Part shown: in pieces, positions 44,645 through 53,461 of the stretch
Position numbering within the stretch: position 1 is the stretch's first letter
Layout of the letters: every line of letters starts with the position of its first letter
Assembly (NCBI RefSeq): GCF_000173915.1
Contig: NZ_ACDZ02000014.1
Coordinates: forward strand, 62,001 to 126,000
Length of the DNA: 64,000 bases
Source: Gemella haemolysans ATCC 10379
Lineage (GTDB): Bacteria; Bacillota; Bacilli; Staphylococcales; Gemellaceae
Direction of reading: 5' to 3'
Notes under the pieces: generated by a model
Databases searched by the model: none
The model's input: only the letters and a program-made list of their open reading frames with translations
What the model was told of the DNA's origin: nothing
Translations under genes and position numbers: made by a program

Positions 44645-45187
44645 ATGGAATCAAAAGCAATATTTGAAGCTGCACAGGTAGGCGATTTTAAATTACTGAA
44701 AGATTTATATATCGGTAGTATAAATCAGGTAAATAAGGAACAATTGAATCTTTTATCGGTTGTCCTCACTAATAGTGATAAAATTGAAGACCGAATTAAG
44801 ATAATTAACTTCTTGCTTGATAGAGGTATAGATATAAACTATCAGGATAGAGATGGTAGAACAGCACTACATAATTTTTTTCAATTTAAAGCAAATTGGA
44901 GACCGAATGTAGATTACGCAGTAAATGTAATAGCTAAGTTAATTGAAGCGGGTATAAATATTAATGCAGTTGATAAATATGGATCAGTAGCATTAATTTA
45001 TTCTTTAACTGTTTTAAAATTAACAACGCAAGATGCATATCCTATTTATGAATTATTGCTAAAACATAATGTAGATTATACTCTAAAAAATGATGCGGGT
45101 AAATCTGCGTTAGACTACGCTAAAGAGTTATCTTGGAGAAATGATTTTTTAAATATTTTGGAGAAGTATGAAAATGAAAGTAAATGA
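44645..45187 (+). CDS. Ankyrin-repeat protein (putative immunity)
   Basis: The 180-residue protein has at least three ankyrin repeats (GIDINYQDRDGRTALHNFF; AGININAVDKYGSVALIYSL; NVDYTLKNDAGKSALDYAKE). Ankyrin proteins serve as immunity proteins in polymorphic toxin loci. ATG 44645 follows AAGGAG by 9 nt; upstream in-frame ATGs (44624, 44636) overlap or touch the RBS. The 3' end overlaps the next gene. Confidence 0.75.
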   Translation: MESKAIFEAAQVGDFKLLKDLYIGSINQVNKEQLNLLSVVLTNSDKIEDRIKIINFLLDRGIDINYQDRDGRTALHNFFQFKANWRPNVDYAVNVIAKLIEAGININAVDKYGSVALIYSLTVLKLTTQDAYPIYELLLKHNVDYTLKNDAGKSALDYAKELSWRNDFLNILEKYENESK

Positions 45188-45509
45188 TAATTATGGAGGA
45201 TTTGTTCTATCAAGGAATGTAAAAAATGGATTACCTATTGCGTATACTTACAGAGAAGAATCTCGACTGTTACAATTAAATGGATGGACTATTTATTCTA
45301 GTTCCGATGATGAGGAATACGTAAATAATCCCCAAAATTTTGAAATTGTATCAGCAAAAACCATGTTTTCTATTGTACCTGTGATGGAAGAAATTTTTGA
45401 AGCGAAGTATGGGACGAATTTAGCGTGGCTATACGAGGAGGGGGTTCATGTTGGTTTCTATGATTTAAATGAGGAAAAAGAGGTAAAAATATCTGAAATT
45501 TTAGATTAG
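45168..45509 (+). CDS. DUF2185-type (Imm33-like) immunity protein
   Basis: The 113-residue protein reads YGGFVLSRNVKNGLPIAYTY, REESRLLQLNGWTIYSSSDD and EEYVNNPQNFEIVSAKTMF, the conserved strands of DUF2185. It overlaps the ankyrin gene by 20 bp, so the two are probably translated together. ATG 45174 is an alternative start. The spacer 45510-45634 shows no gene. Confidence 0.75.
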   Translation: MKMKVNDNYGGFVLSRNVKNGLPIAYTYREESRLLQLNGWTIYSSSDDEEYVNNPQNFEIVSAKTMFSIVPVMEEIFEAKYGTNLAWLYEEGVHVGFYDLNEEKEVKISEILD

Positions 45510-45634
45510 TTATATATAGTAGTATTATCATGATTGATTTTTTATGAGGTGTATGTAATTCTTGTATAGTGCTGCTAATATATATTGAATGTGGTATTCA
45601 TTCTAAATATAAAAAGAAAGGAAAAAATTAGAAG

Positions 45635-46129
45635 GTGGAAGATATTAGAACGGTAATCCTCCCTTTGCCTAGTATTGAATTAGTTAAGGAAAAAGAGGAA
45701 GAATGGTGCATTGATTTACCGAGTTCCTTTAAGGAATTTATAATCAGATATAATGGGATAATTCCTAAAAAGAATCTTTTTAAAATCAGTGATGATAAAG
45801 AGTATGTTATAGAAAGATTTCTTTGCATTTTAGATGATTTTGAAGAGAATTCCCTAGGAATGTACGATATTGATGTTATATGGAGTCCAATACTAGAAAT
45901 TTTAAGTGTGGATCTAGATTCTGTTGGTGTAGAACTATTACCAGTAGCAACACTGTTCGGTGGTGATTTTATATGTTTAGATTATAGAGAAGGGCCCCAG
46001 AATCCTAAGGTATGTTATTGGAAGCGCGAGGATTCATATGAATGGCATCCTAGTGTAGAGTTTGTTTCAGAAACATTTGAAGACTTTTTAGGAATGCTAT
46101 ATTCTGAAGATGATATTGCAAATAGCTAG
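45635..46129 (+). CDS. SMI1/KNR4 (SUKH) family immunity protein, tandem copy 1
   Basis: The 164-residue protein contains WCIDLPSSFKEFIIRYNGII, ERFLCILDDF, LPVATLFGGDFICLDYREG and TFEDFLGMLYSEDDIANS. GTG start; the AAAGGA at 45617-45622 is somewhat distant. The next gene is a diverged tandem duplicate with an almost identical 3' end. Confidence 0.8.
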   Translation: MEDIRTVILPLPSIELVKEKEEEWCIDLPSSFKEFIIRYNGIIPKKNLFKISDDKEYVIERFLCILDDFEENSLGMYDIDVIWSPILEILSVDLDSVGVELLPVATLFGGDFICLDYREGPQNPKVCYWKREDSYEWHPSVEFVSETFEDFLGMLYSEDDIANS

Positions 46130-46153
46130 TATTTGGTTACGGAATCATGCTTT
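46073..46153 (+). repeat. 81-bp direct repeat, copy 1
   Basis: These 81 bp cover the end of the SUKH gene and its downstream flank and are identical, except for about one base, to 46650-46730. The near-identity, much higher than in the rest of the paired genes, points to recent gene conversion or duplication. Confidence 0.85.
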
Positions 46154-46205
46154 AGGTCATTGGGCCGACGCTATAAGATAAATAGAAAGGATTTAATGTT
46201 TAATA

Positions 46206-46706
46206 ATGGAATATAAAAATACGATAATAACACCATTACCTGACGAACAGTTACTGAATGAAGAAGAAAAGATATGGAGGGTTTCACTCCCAGCATCTGC
46301 TAAGGAATTTTTTTTACAATATAGTGGGTTGATTCCTAAGAAGAATATCTTTAGCGGAAAGTTACCTCAAGATCAGGAACGTATAATAGAACGTTTTTTA
46401 TGTATTTTACATGATACTCAAAATCATACTTTGGGTATGTATGATATAGATGTAATTCTAACGCAATTAGCTGAACGCTTACTGTATTCTGAAGATATTT
46501 TAGGAGTAGAATTACTACCTGTAGCGGCTTTATTTGGCGGAGACTTTGTTTGCTTAGATTATAGTCAGAGAAGGGAGAATCCTAGTGTGTGCATATGGCA
46601 TCATGAATCTTCTTATGAACTTAATCCATCTACAACTTTTATCACGGACACATTTGAAGACTTTTTAGGAATGCTATATTCTAAAGATGATATTGCAAAT
46701 AGCTAG
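46206..46706 (+). CDS. SMI1/KNR4 (SUKH) family immunity protein, tandem copy 2
   Basis: The 166-residue paralogue of 45635 has WRVSLPASAKEFFLQYSGLI, ERFLCILHDT, LPVAALFGGDFVCLDYSQ and the same last 18 residues but one. The N-terminal and middle parts have diverged, which may alter the toxin recognised. Confidence 0.8.
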   Translation: MEYKNTIITPLPDEQLLNEEEKIWRVSLPASAKEFFLQYSGLIPKKNIFSGKLPQDQERIIERFLCILHDTQNHTLGMYDIDVILTQLAERLLYSEDILGVELLPVAALFGGDFVCLDYSQRRENPSVCIWHHESSYELNPSTTFITDTFEDFLGMLYSKDDIANS

Positions 46707-46730
46707 TATTTGGTTACGGAATCATGCTTT
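46650..46730 (+). repeat. 81-bp direct repeat, copy 2
   Basis: Partner of 46073-46153. Confidence 0.85.
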
Positions 46731-46768
46731 TGAGTATATGTTAAGAGTAATGCACAAAATATAATGCA

Positions 46769-46965
46769 GGAGTCCTATTTATGGGTGATAAATTCCTTGA
46801 GTTATTTATTGAAAAAACTTTTTATAATGAGCTATTTAATAAATTGAAATCTTACATCTACCTTCATAGAGATGAAATAAAAGTTAGATTCTACACTTTA
46901 TCTTTGATATCCTATAAAGCGTTAGATGATTTTACCGTCAAGGAGTGAAAGATACACTCCTGTTT
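46769..46965 (+). repeat. 197-bp direct repeat, copy 1, with 55-codon ORF
   Basis: This segment matches 55720-55916 over its whole 197 bp without indels and with only a few substitutions. It carries an ORF from ATG 46781 to TGA 46948 (55 aa; DKFLELFIEKTFYNELFNKL). Both copies keep the ORF open. Immediately after the repeat the two sites differ (nuclease toxin here, LXG scaffold at 55917), as at a recombination boundary. Confidence 0.85.
46781..46948 (+). CDS. Small hypothetical protein (55 aa), copy 1
   Basis: The sequence MGDKFLELFIEKTFYNELFN ... DDFTVKE is charged and helical, family unknown. GGAGTCC is about 6 nt before the ATG. It could be a remnant N-terminus of a larger gene, since the same start (MSDKF) occurs at 42117 with a different continuation. 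Confidence 0.4.
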   Translation: MGDKFLELFIEKTFYNELFNKLKSYIYLHRDEIKVRFYTLSLISYKALDDFTVKE

Positions 46966-47284
46966 AGAGAAAAAACTTTACAAGCGTCCATCAGGTTATA
47001 GGAAGAATGCAAAGGAAACTGTCTGGGATAAAGCTAAGGATGAACAAGGTGTTGTCAAAGATCCTATTACTAAAAAGGTAATGGATATTGAGGAGCCTTG
47101 GGATATGGGGTATAAGCCGGGACATAAATTTAGAAAACACCAACAAAGTGCGGCTGATAGAAAAATAACTCGTAAACAATTTTTAGATGAATATAATAAT
47201 CCCAATAGCTATAGACCAGAGCTACCAGAATCTAATAGAAGTCATATTGGTGAAGATAAGATGGATTTTTATTTTGGTCCATGA
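46949..47284 (+). pseudogene. GH-E family (HNH/Endo VII) nuclease toxin domain, 5'-truncated
   Basis: The frame following the small ORF's stop encodes LYKRPSGYRKNAKETVWDKA, then DIEEPWDMGYKPGHKFRKHQ, and ends SHIGEDKMDFYFGP. The Gly-His (PGHKF) and Glu (HIGED) residues are those of the GH-E nuclease class used as toxin tips. The catalytic tip looks complete but has lost its LXG delivery part and start codon. Its SUFU-type immunity gene follows at once. Confidence 0.75.
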
Positions 47285-47306
47285 TTTTGAAGAAAGGGGA
47301 CTTACT

Positions 47307-47870
47307 ATGGAATATGATAAAAAAGAGACAGCTAGAAAGCTTTTAGATGATGTTGGCGGTACTCCAAGAGTATATGTATTTAAAGATGAATCTGGAAAAG
47401 AAATTGACATATTTTGTGGTGCTGATTCTCCAATTGAACACGTATCTTCTTACTCCACTGTTGGGTTATCAGACTACACTTTGAACAAAAAGATAGATGA
47501 TAAATCTTTAAGAGCAGAAATTATTGGTTCAACAGATAGTAGGAATGATTTGTTTCCAAATATAATAAGTGACTGTGCTTTTAAAGTTATGGATGGATCA
47601 TCTCCTTGTATACCAGGGACTGTATTTCTAAATGCAATAGATAATTATTATCTAGATTTTAATATGAAGCACATGTTATTGACTATCCCATTTTTATGGG
47701 AGTTGCACGATTTGGAATTTGATCATGAATATGTAACTTGGTTGTTTGCAGTTCCGATTTCTGAGTCGGAGTACCATTTTTTTGTTGAGAATGGGTATCA
47801 AAAATTAGAAATGTTATTTGAAAAAAAACAAATAGATATTTATGATTTAAATCGTAGTCCTGTGGTTTAG
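47307..47870 (+). CDS. SUFU-domain immunity protein (YqcF-like)
   Basis: The 187-residue suppressor-of-fused-type domain protein has VSSYSTVGLSDYTLN, an LRAEIIGSTDSRNDLFPNI strand-helix and HMLLTIPFLWELHDLEF, then LFAVPISESEYHFFVENGY. B. subtilis YqcF is a SUFU antitoxin for the nuclease toxin YqcG, matching the GH-E fragment just upstream. ATG 47307 follows AAAGGGGA; the frame is open further upstream without family support. Confidence 0.82.
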   Translation: MEYDKKETARKLLDDVGGTPRVYVFKDESGKEIDIFCGADSPIEHVSSYSTVGLSDYTLNKKIDDKSLRAEIIGSTDSRNDLFPNIISDCAFKVMDGSSPCIPGTVFLNAIDNYYLDFNMKHMLLTIPFLWELHDLEFDHEYVTWLFAVPISESEYHFFVENGYQKLEMLFEKKQIDIYDLNRSPVV

Positions 47871-47884
47871 ATGATATTTTAAAA

Positions 47885-48031
47885 AAAGGAGATAAGTTGC
47901 ACTTAGATGGTCGGCATAAAGATCATTTTGAGGTATTCAATAAAAGAGGCAAAGTAAAGGATGTTCTTAATCCTGATGGAACTTCTAATAGTAAAAAATT
48001 TAATTTAGCTTCTGGGAGGAGATTAAAATGA
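47885..48031 (+). pseudogene. C-terminal fragment of a colicin-E3-like (DHxEVF) toxin
   Basis: About 48 residues (GDKLHLDGRHKDHFEVFNKR ... LASGRRLK) match the end of the toxin at 49425-50312 (LDGLHMDHFEVFDKRGNLKS). The DHxE plus RG pattern resembles the active end of colicin E3-type ribosomal RNases; that link is inference. It ends overlapping the broken immunity gene at 48028. Confidence 0.55.
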
Positions 48032-48425
48032 TTAGTTCAGAATTAAAAGATGTAATGAAACGATTGACTATTCTTAATGAGAATAATAAAGGTGTGCTAC
48101 TTAGAGAAGAAAGCATCAGAGATATAGACAATACTATAAATATCTTTCTAGAAAAATATGAAGATCGTTTTTATGAAGGATTAAGATTGTTTAACAAGAT
48201 AGACATTACTACAATTTCCTCTTCAGAGAATTCAGATTACACTATTGCTTTCTAAATTTATTAACTGGAATTAGGGGGATAATCGATTGTTTTGATGACT
48301 TTGATGATATTTTAGTTGAATTGAATAAGAACTTCATGTATCAAAGTGGTGAAATCACAAAAGAAGAATGGAAAAGTTCAGGGGAAGTAGTCTTGGATGA
48401 CGAAGAAAATGAATTTGGAGATTGA
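48028..48425 (+). pseudogene. Broken copy of the immunity gene that pairs with the DHxEVF toxin
   Basis: The first 75 codons (MISSELKDVMKRLTILNENN) end in a stop at 48253-48255. In another frame the DNA continues GEITKEEWKSSGEVVLDDEE, matching the C-terminus of the intact gene at 50309-50698 (GEITKEELVSSDEIILDDED). A frameshift or deletion near 48240-48300 separates the halves. This is the only clearly dead immunity gene of full span in the array, and its toxin is also only a fragment. Confidence 0.65.
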
Positions 48426-48474
48426 AGAATAGATATTGATTCCTCGCTTTTTATGTTCACTAGGAGGAAGGCTA

Positions 48475-48894
48475 ATGGGATTTTATGTAGATATTGCGGA
48501 GCTTCAGAAAACCCAAGAGGCCTATATGAAGATGGTCGTAACTGCTCAGAGTCAGTTGGATACCGCACTACAAAAATGGATGGATAAAGGAGGGAAAGTT
48601 GAAATACTTGAAGATGGAACATGGGCATATACAAATTCTGAGGGTATCACAATAAAATATATTGAAGGATTTTCTGATTTTAAAAATGGTATTCCACCAC
48701 AAGTAAAAAAAGAATTTGTAATAGAAAGTGGATTTGAGGAGAGATTAAAAGATTTTTGCAAGGTAGGAGATGCAGGTGTAGGTAATACTTGGCATCATCA
48801 TCAAGATGGGAAAACGATATAAGCAGTTGATAGTGCTGTACACAGACAATTTTCCCATTGAGGCGATATATCAATTATGAAAGGTAATAAATAA
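48475..48894 (+). pseudogene. LXG start fused directly to a WHH nuclease toxin domain, two nonsense codons
   Basis: ATG 48475 after GGAGGAAGG starts the LXG N-terminus (MGFYVDIAELQKTQEAYMKM) but switches after about 32 residues into KWMDKGGKVEILEDGTWAYT. It goes on to GNTWHHHQDGKTI, the WHH nuclease signature of the HNH/Endo VII clan. TAA (48820-48822) and a TGA at HRQFSH-TGA interrupt the tail, which then continues to SIMKGNK. The whole central LXG scaffold is missing. A SUKH immunity gene follows 2 bp later, the usual WHH partner. Confidence 0.75.
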
Positions 48895-48896
48895 AA

Positions 48897-49352
48897 ATGA
48901 CAATAAAGCTAGATAAATTTGGATTTGCTAATAACGGGGAAATTTTAATGTTAGAAAATGAATTTGAAGTGGTTCTTCCGGAGGATTATAAGAGTTTTTT
49001 GTTGCAGGAAAACGGTGGTAGAAATACAGCTTATAGATATAAAAATTTAGTAAGAATTCCTCAAGTTAGTGAAGAAATTAATATTGATGTAATGTTTGGT
49101 GTTTCAACGAATGTAAAAAATGGAGATATTAAACAGTGGACAAGTGAATATCAAGATGATTTGTTTCCGAACTCAATCATTATTGGGGACACTATTCAGC
49201 ATGGCTTCATAGTGTTCTGGCTGAGCAAGGATGATAATGCTGGAATTTATTTTTATGATGATACCTATGAATTTGCATCGTCTACTGATAATATGAATAC
49301 TTATTTTTTGGCAAATTCATTTAGTGAGTTTTTAAATATGGTAGAAAATTAG
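48897..49352 (+). CDS. SUKH immunity protein paired with the WHH nuclease (YobK-like)
   Basis: The 151-residue SUKH-1 protein has VLPEDYKSFLLQENGGRNTA, DVMFGVSTN, IIGDTIQHGFIVFWLSKDD, AGIYFYDDTYEF and YFLANSFSEFLNMVEN. SUKH proteins such as B. subtilis YobK neutralise LXG nucleases such as YobL. Intact, although its toxin upstream carries two stops. Confidence 0.85.
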   Translation: MTIKLDKFGFANNGEILMLENEFEVVLPEDYKSFLLQENGGRNTAYRYKNLVRIPQVSEEINIDVMFGVSTNVKNGDIKQWTSEYQDDLFPNSIIIGDTIQHGFIVFWLSKDDNAGIYFYDDTYEFASSTDNMNTYFLANSFSEFLNMVEN

Positions 49353-49424
49353 TGAACAATTATCTGTGTGATAGCTTTTTGTAGTATACTTTTAGGTTAG
49401 AAAATGCCCGAGTGAATAAAGCGT

Positions 49425-50312
49425 GACTTGCAAGGAACAGCAGATAACCTGTCTAGCCTTGCGGAGTTAGGAGTAGGAACTTACACTGCTCTGACGGATC
49501 CAGGAGCGGCTCAGCGTGGCCAGGATCCCAATGCTAGCTATGCGGATAAGGCGGCTTATCGTGCTCAAGAGACAGGAAAATCCCTCTGAGATAAAGTTAC
49601 CCATATGGATGCCTATGATGCAGGAGGCTTGACCTTTGAAGTTGCGAGTCTTTTTGTTGGTCCAGCAGTTGTAGGGGAGATGGCTAAGGGTACGAAACTC
49701 GGAGCTAAGGCAGCTGAGATGATTCAGATAGCCAAGAACAGTACTAAGGCAAGAATTCTCACAAATGTCGAAAAATGGGGTTCAAAGGTTGACAATATCC
49801 TGTCTAAGATTAATAATGTCATTAGGAAATTTGGGGAGAAATTATTAGATATCCGAATCCCAGTCGGCATTCGTAAAGAGGCAGTTGCCTTTGCGAGAGG
49901 TATTGGAACCATGCCTACCTTCAGCGTTGAGAGTAAGACTCTGCCTGATGTGATGCACTTCTCAAGTGAACACGCAGACGATGTAGTACAAGGAGTAGGT
50001 GGTTCTGGTAGGACGGAGCGAGTCACACAAGCTGTCAATAATATGTCGAAGTTTTTTGAAACAGAATTTAGACAAAAGATTGTGGGAAGCCTTAGAAAGA
50101 CTAAGAAGAAGTATGACGGGCAGAGTGTTTATGAAGTGATGAAGAAGGTTGATAGAAATTTGTGCAAAGGAGATTACCTTTATTTGGATGGTTTACATAT
50201 GGACCATTTTGAAGTTTTTGATAAACGTGGTAATTTGAAATCTGTACTTAATCTTGATGGTACTTTAAACACAGATAAGTTATTAAAAGCTAAAGGAAGG
50301 AAATTATATTGA
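49425..50312 (+). pseudogene. LXG toxin scaffold with DHxEVF (colicin E3-like) tip, 5'-truncated and with a nonsense codon
   Basis: The reading frame enters at the scaffold (DLQGTADNLSSLAELGVGTY, DPGAAQRGQDPNASYADKAA). It meets TGA at 49587-49589 where the scaffold expects Trp (KSL-TGA-DKVTHMDAYDAGG) and then runs open to 50312. The second part contains VMHFSSEHADDVVQGVGGSG and the tip LYLDGLHMDHFEVFDKRG. The DNA is clearly richer in G+C than the immunity genes. The LXG N-terminus is absent. An ATG at 49605 could restart translation of the last 235 residues, but no RBS supports it. Confidence 0.7.
49479..49547 (+). repeat. 69-bp identical repeat of LXG scaffold DNA, copy 1
   Basis: Base-for-base identical to 57782-57850. 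Here it continues into LXG scaffold; the other copy continues into a serine recombinase. Confidence 0.9.
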
Positions 50313-50698
50313 AGGAAGAAATCTATAAACTTTATGAGGTGTGTAAACGATTCAATTCGAGGCTAGGATACTCGTTAGAAGAAAATAAGAAATTAAAAGA
50401 TTTTAAAGAATTGATAGATGATAATCTATCTGATGACTTTCAAGAGCTTATGTCAGGTATTTCAGCATTTAAGGAAGAAATAATTGATCAAAGTATAGCT
50501 GATGAGCAATACAGTCAATTCTATTGCGAGTTATTGTCTTCGATGGCTAACTTTTCTTCTTACTTTGCAGATTTGCATGAAATAATTTTTGATCTAAACA
50601 AAAGACGCAGATTTAAAATGGGAGAAATTACCAAAGAGGAGTTAGTCAGTTCAGATGAAATAATTTTAGACGATGAGGATGATGAAACTGGAAATTAA
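50309..50698 (+). CDS. Immunity protein paired with the DHxEVF toxin, unnamed family
   Basis: The 129-residue mostly helical acidic protein (LYEVCKRFNSRLGYSLEENK; DLHEIIFDLNKRRRFKMGEI; ends DDEDDETGN) starts at TTG 50309, overlapping the toxin stop (ATTGA), with AAAGGAAGG 8 nt upstream. Translational coupling to the toxin and a second broken copy beside a second toxin tail (48028) identify it as the partner. Family name not recognised. Confidence 0.65.
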   Translation: MKEEIYKLYEVCKRFNSRLGYSLEENKKLKDFKELIDDNLSDDFQELMSGISAFKEEIIDQSIADEQYSQFYCELLSSMANFSSYFADLHEIIFDLNKRRRFKMGEITKEELVSSDEIILDDEDDETGN

Positions 50699-50742
50699 AG
50701 AATAGATATTTATTGTTTTTCTAAACGTATTAAAGATTTTGT

Positions 50743-51220
50743 CCAGCGGAGGATGTGGCGTGAGGAGTAAGTGGTTCTGGTAGGATGGAGCGAGTCTATG
50801 ATGATATTATTCCAACAGTTAAAAATGGTAAATTTAATGGGTGGTTTGATAATTTAGCTCCAGAAGAACTAGAGAAATTATGGGAAATCCCAAAATTACG
50901 TAAAAAAAATCGAAGATAGAATAAGAAGACCAGGTGGCTACCATGAATGGAATCTTGTTTCTCGGACTCCTCAATTTAAAAAATGGGGAGTTTCCATGGG
51001 TGATATCAAAGAAATGAGAAGTTTAATTGAAGATATGCAGTTCATAAATCCTCGTGGAGTACATGGAGGACGGGGCTTTACAAAAGCTCATAATGAGATA
51101 TTAAAAATTATTGATTTGTCATATGATTATGAGGAATTTGCACACAGATTAAATGAATGGGCAAGTCGAAGAATGAAAAATGGAATTTTAGATTTACCAG
51201 AAGGATTGAGGAGGTATTAA
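50743..51220 (+). pseudogene. Second copy of the HEWxLVSRTP toxin C-terminus, frameshifted
   Basis: It begins in the scaffold linker with a TGA (PAEDVA-TGA-GVSGSGR) and continues FDNLAPEELEKLWEIPKLRK. It shifts frame at an 8-A run (50902-50909), then resumes IRRPGGYHEWNLVSRTPQF and GGRGFTKAHNEILKIIDL to TAA 51218-51220. It aligns along its length with 43682-44170, which is broken at a different place. Its Imm22 gene starts 2 bp later. Confidence 0.65.
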
Positions 51221-51222
51221 AA

Positions 51223-51594
51223 ATGAAACAAAAAGTATCGTTATGGCTTGGTAATTTTGCCAGTCAAGAAGAATTTCAAGAATACTTCAAAATTTCAAAT
51301 AAAGAGGATGGGGATAGCGTTTCTTCAGAATTTGAGACAGACTTTCATTTGTCGTACTACGATAGAGATTTAGTTGAAAAAGATTGGGTTGATGTTTCTG
51401 AAAATAATATTGATGTTTTGCTTGAAGGATTCTCATACGATGAAGAGATTATTATGCAGTTTCCTAAAATATCATCAACCTATAATACAATTGTTTTGAT
51501 TTATGATTTTGATTATTCTAAAGAAGAATTAAAAGTAAGTAACAATGGTTCTGGGACATTAGAGTTTATTGGTATCGCAGAATACGATTACTAA
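51223..51594 (+). CDS. Immunity protein 22 (Imm22) family, copy 2
   Basis: The 123-residue protein starts KVSLWLGNFASQEEFQEYF, has SSEFETDFHLSYYDRDLVEK and TIVLIYDFDYSKEEL and ends FIGIAEYDY. GAGGAGG-type RBS (GAGGAGG at 51209-51215) is 7 nt before ATG 51223. The frame is open upstream to 51157 in the toxin's DNA, but that is not coding in this frame. Confidence 0.8.
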   Translation: MKQKVSLWLGNFASQEEFQEYFKISNKEDGDSVSSEFETDFHLSYYDRDLVEKDWVDVSENNIDVLLEGFSYDEEIIMQFPKISSTYNTIVLIYDFDYSKEELKVSNNGSGTLEFIGIAEYDY

Positions 51595-51640
51595 GCGTAG
51601 CATATAAGGAATTCTGGCACATTATCGCCCCATCTAAGCC

Positions 51641-52960
51641 TGGCTGAAGGAACGCTCGAATGAGATTGTCTCCTGGAGGGGTAATGTCGTTGAGGGCACA
51701 CGGAATCTGCCTATTCCTGTGCTAAGAGAAACACTTTTACTAGGTGAAGGTGTGATAGGGAGTATTGGAAGTGGTATTTCTACGATAGCTATCGGTGCGG
51801 TCGATTTAGGCCAATTGGCTGGTATCAGTGCTATAGCTGATTTTAATGTGCTTACTGGTTAGAAGACCTCCGAATGGATCAAGCAATATCTGAAAGGGAC
51901 CGCAGATAAGCTGTTGGTGATGGGAAAAGTTACGGCAGGTTACGTTTTAGATCAGACTGGCTTGGGACATGCTTTTCAAGATGTTGAGCCAGTCCGCGAA
52001 CTCCATACTACTTACCAACAGGTTCGGGATCAAATTGTTCATCAACTCAAGACAGACCTCGCCAGTGGCGATTTCTTCAAGTATGGCGAATACATTGGAG
52101 AAATCGGCTCCATGTTTATAGGTATCGGTGAAGTCAAGGGGCAGTCAAAGGCACGACGTATGGTACTAAACTAGCAGAAAGTATTAAACTGGCCAGTTTA
52201 GCTACAAAAGGTAAGATTGCCCTCCAGGTAGAGAAATGGGCACCGAAGATTGAGAAATATCTGACTAAAGGTGACCAACATCTCAAAAACCTTGTTAATA
52301 AAATCTTAGACACCAAGCTCCCCCGGCCAGTCTTCCAAGGAACAGTAGAAGTAGCAGTCTATGGACGCTTCCCAGCAGGTTTCACGTTGAAGGAAGGAAC
52401 GCTAAGAGATATTTACAATCTCTATAAAAAATATACAGATGATGTGGTGAGAGTTTCTGATGATGCTGGAAAAGTAGCGGACAAGGTCGGTGATATACTT
52501 CGAGATGGTTCTCACTTTGATGATGCAGGGAAATTAAAGCCCAATGTTCGATGTCAGGCTGGAGAGCATAATTATTCATATCAGACAGACGAGTTGGGGC
52601 GTATTAGTGAAGCGTACGAAGATAACTTGCAATTAAAGCTACATGATGGTAGACTAAGACATAAAGAAAATACACCGGATAAATTACATGATAATCATGC
52701 GGGTCATATATTTGGAGATTTATTTGGTGCATCTCCTGAATCAGATAATTTATTATCACAAGCGAAAGATGTTAACTTGGAAGAGTATCGTCGTCTTGAG
52801 AGAGAATGGATGAATGCACTATAAGAATAATAAAAAAGTTAGCGTAAATGTAAAAATTAAGTATGATGGAAACTCATTAAGGCCATCAAAATTTCAAGTT
52901 CGATATAAAATTGATAGAAAAACAAGAATAGAGATTATTAGAAATATTAATAAGAGGTAG
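51641..52960 (+). pseudogene. LXG toxin with DNA/RNA non-specific endonuclease tip, multiply disrupted
   Basis: The scaffold frame starts WLKERSNEIVSWRGNVVEGT with no start codon. It carries TAG at about 51859 (LTG-TAG-KTSEW), shifts frame near 52136-52142 (EVKG to AVKGTTYGTKLA) and reaches the nuclease domain NYSYQTDELGRISEAYEDNL with DNHAGHIFGDLFGASPESDN (catalytic His region of Endonuclease_NS_2). It shifts again near 52815 before VSVNVKIKYDGNSLRPSKFQ. At least three lesions make it non-functional. The scaffold is G+C-richer than its surroundings. A YezG-like immunity gene follows 5 bp later. Confidence 0.75.
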
Positions 52961-52965
52961 TTATT

Positions 52966-53418
52966 ATGAATAGGGTATTCGAAGATCAATTGATGGATAT
53001 TCAATCTGATATGATTTCTTTATCACTCGAGTATATAGAAAATAAAGCAGAGACAGTTTTTATATATGTGGTTTTAGAGGATGGTTTAGTTTCTTTTGAT
53101 GTTTTTTATAAAATTGGTGGATTCATTTCTGAGAAAAGTGATGTAAATAAGTATTTGTCAGAAAAAATTAATGATTCAGATGATATCCAATTCTCGCTAT
53201 TAGAATATGGAATAGAGGATGCAGAAAAGATAGAAGTACTCTTTGAAGAGAACTCTAAAGAGGTACCTACTGAAATAAGATTGGTATATGATGTGAAAAA
53301 TAATAGTCTTAAAAGCAATTACAGATACGATGCAATGTATGAAAAAAATGAAGATTTATCAGTATCAGATGTTTTTGAAGCTTGGATACAGGAAGAAAAA
53401 TCGAAATTAATCACATAA
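52966..53418 (+). CDS. YezG/DUF600-like immunity protein, copy 2
   Basis: The 150-residue paralogue of 42500-42943 has FEDQLMDIQSDMISLSLEYI and EVPTEIRLVYDVKNNSLKSN. The shared strands and the identical position after the same nuclease toxin support a dedicated immunity role. AGAGG precedes the ATG. Intact. Confidence 0.68.
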   Translation: MNRVFEDQLMDIQSDMISLSLEYIENKAETVFIYVVLEDGLVSFDVFYKIGGFISEKSDVNKYLSEKINDSDDIQFSLLEYGIEDAEKIEVLFEENSKEVPTEIRLVYDVKNNSLKSNYRYDAMYEKNEDLSVSDVFEAWIQEEKSKLIT

Positions 53419-53461
53419 AAGCTAGTGTTTACGAGCCGTATGTAAACACGGAGGAAGGCTA

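Noticed and set aside
49605-50312. An intact 235-residue toxin gene starting at ATG 49605
   Set aside because: The same frame continues upstream into scaffold broken by TGA at 49587, and the ATG has no ribosome binding site.
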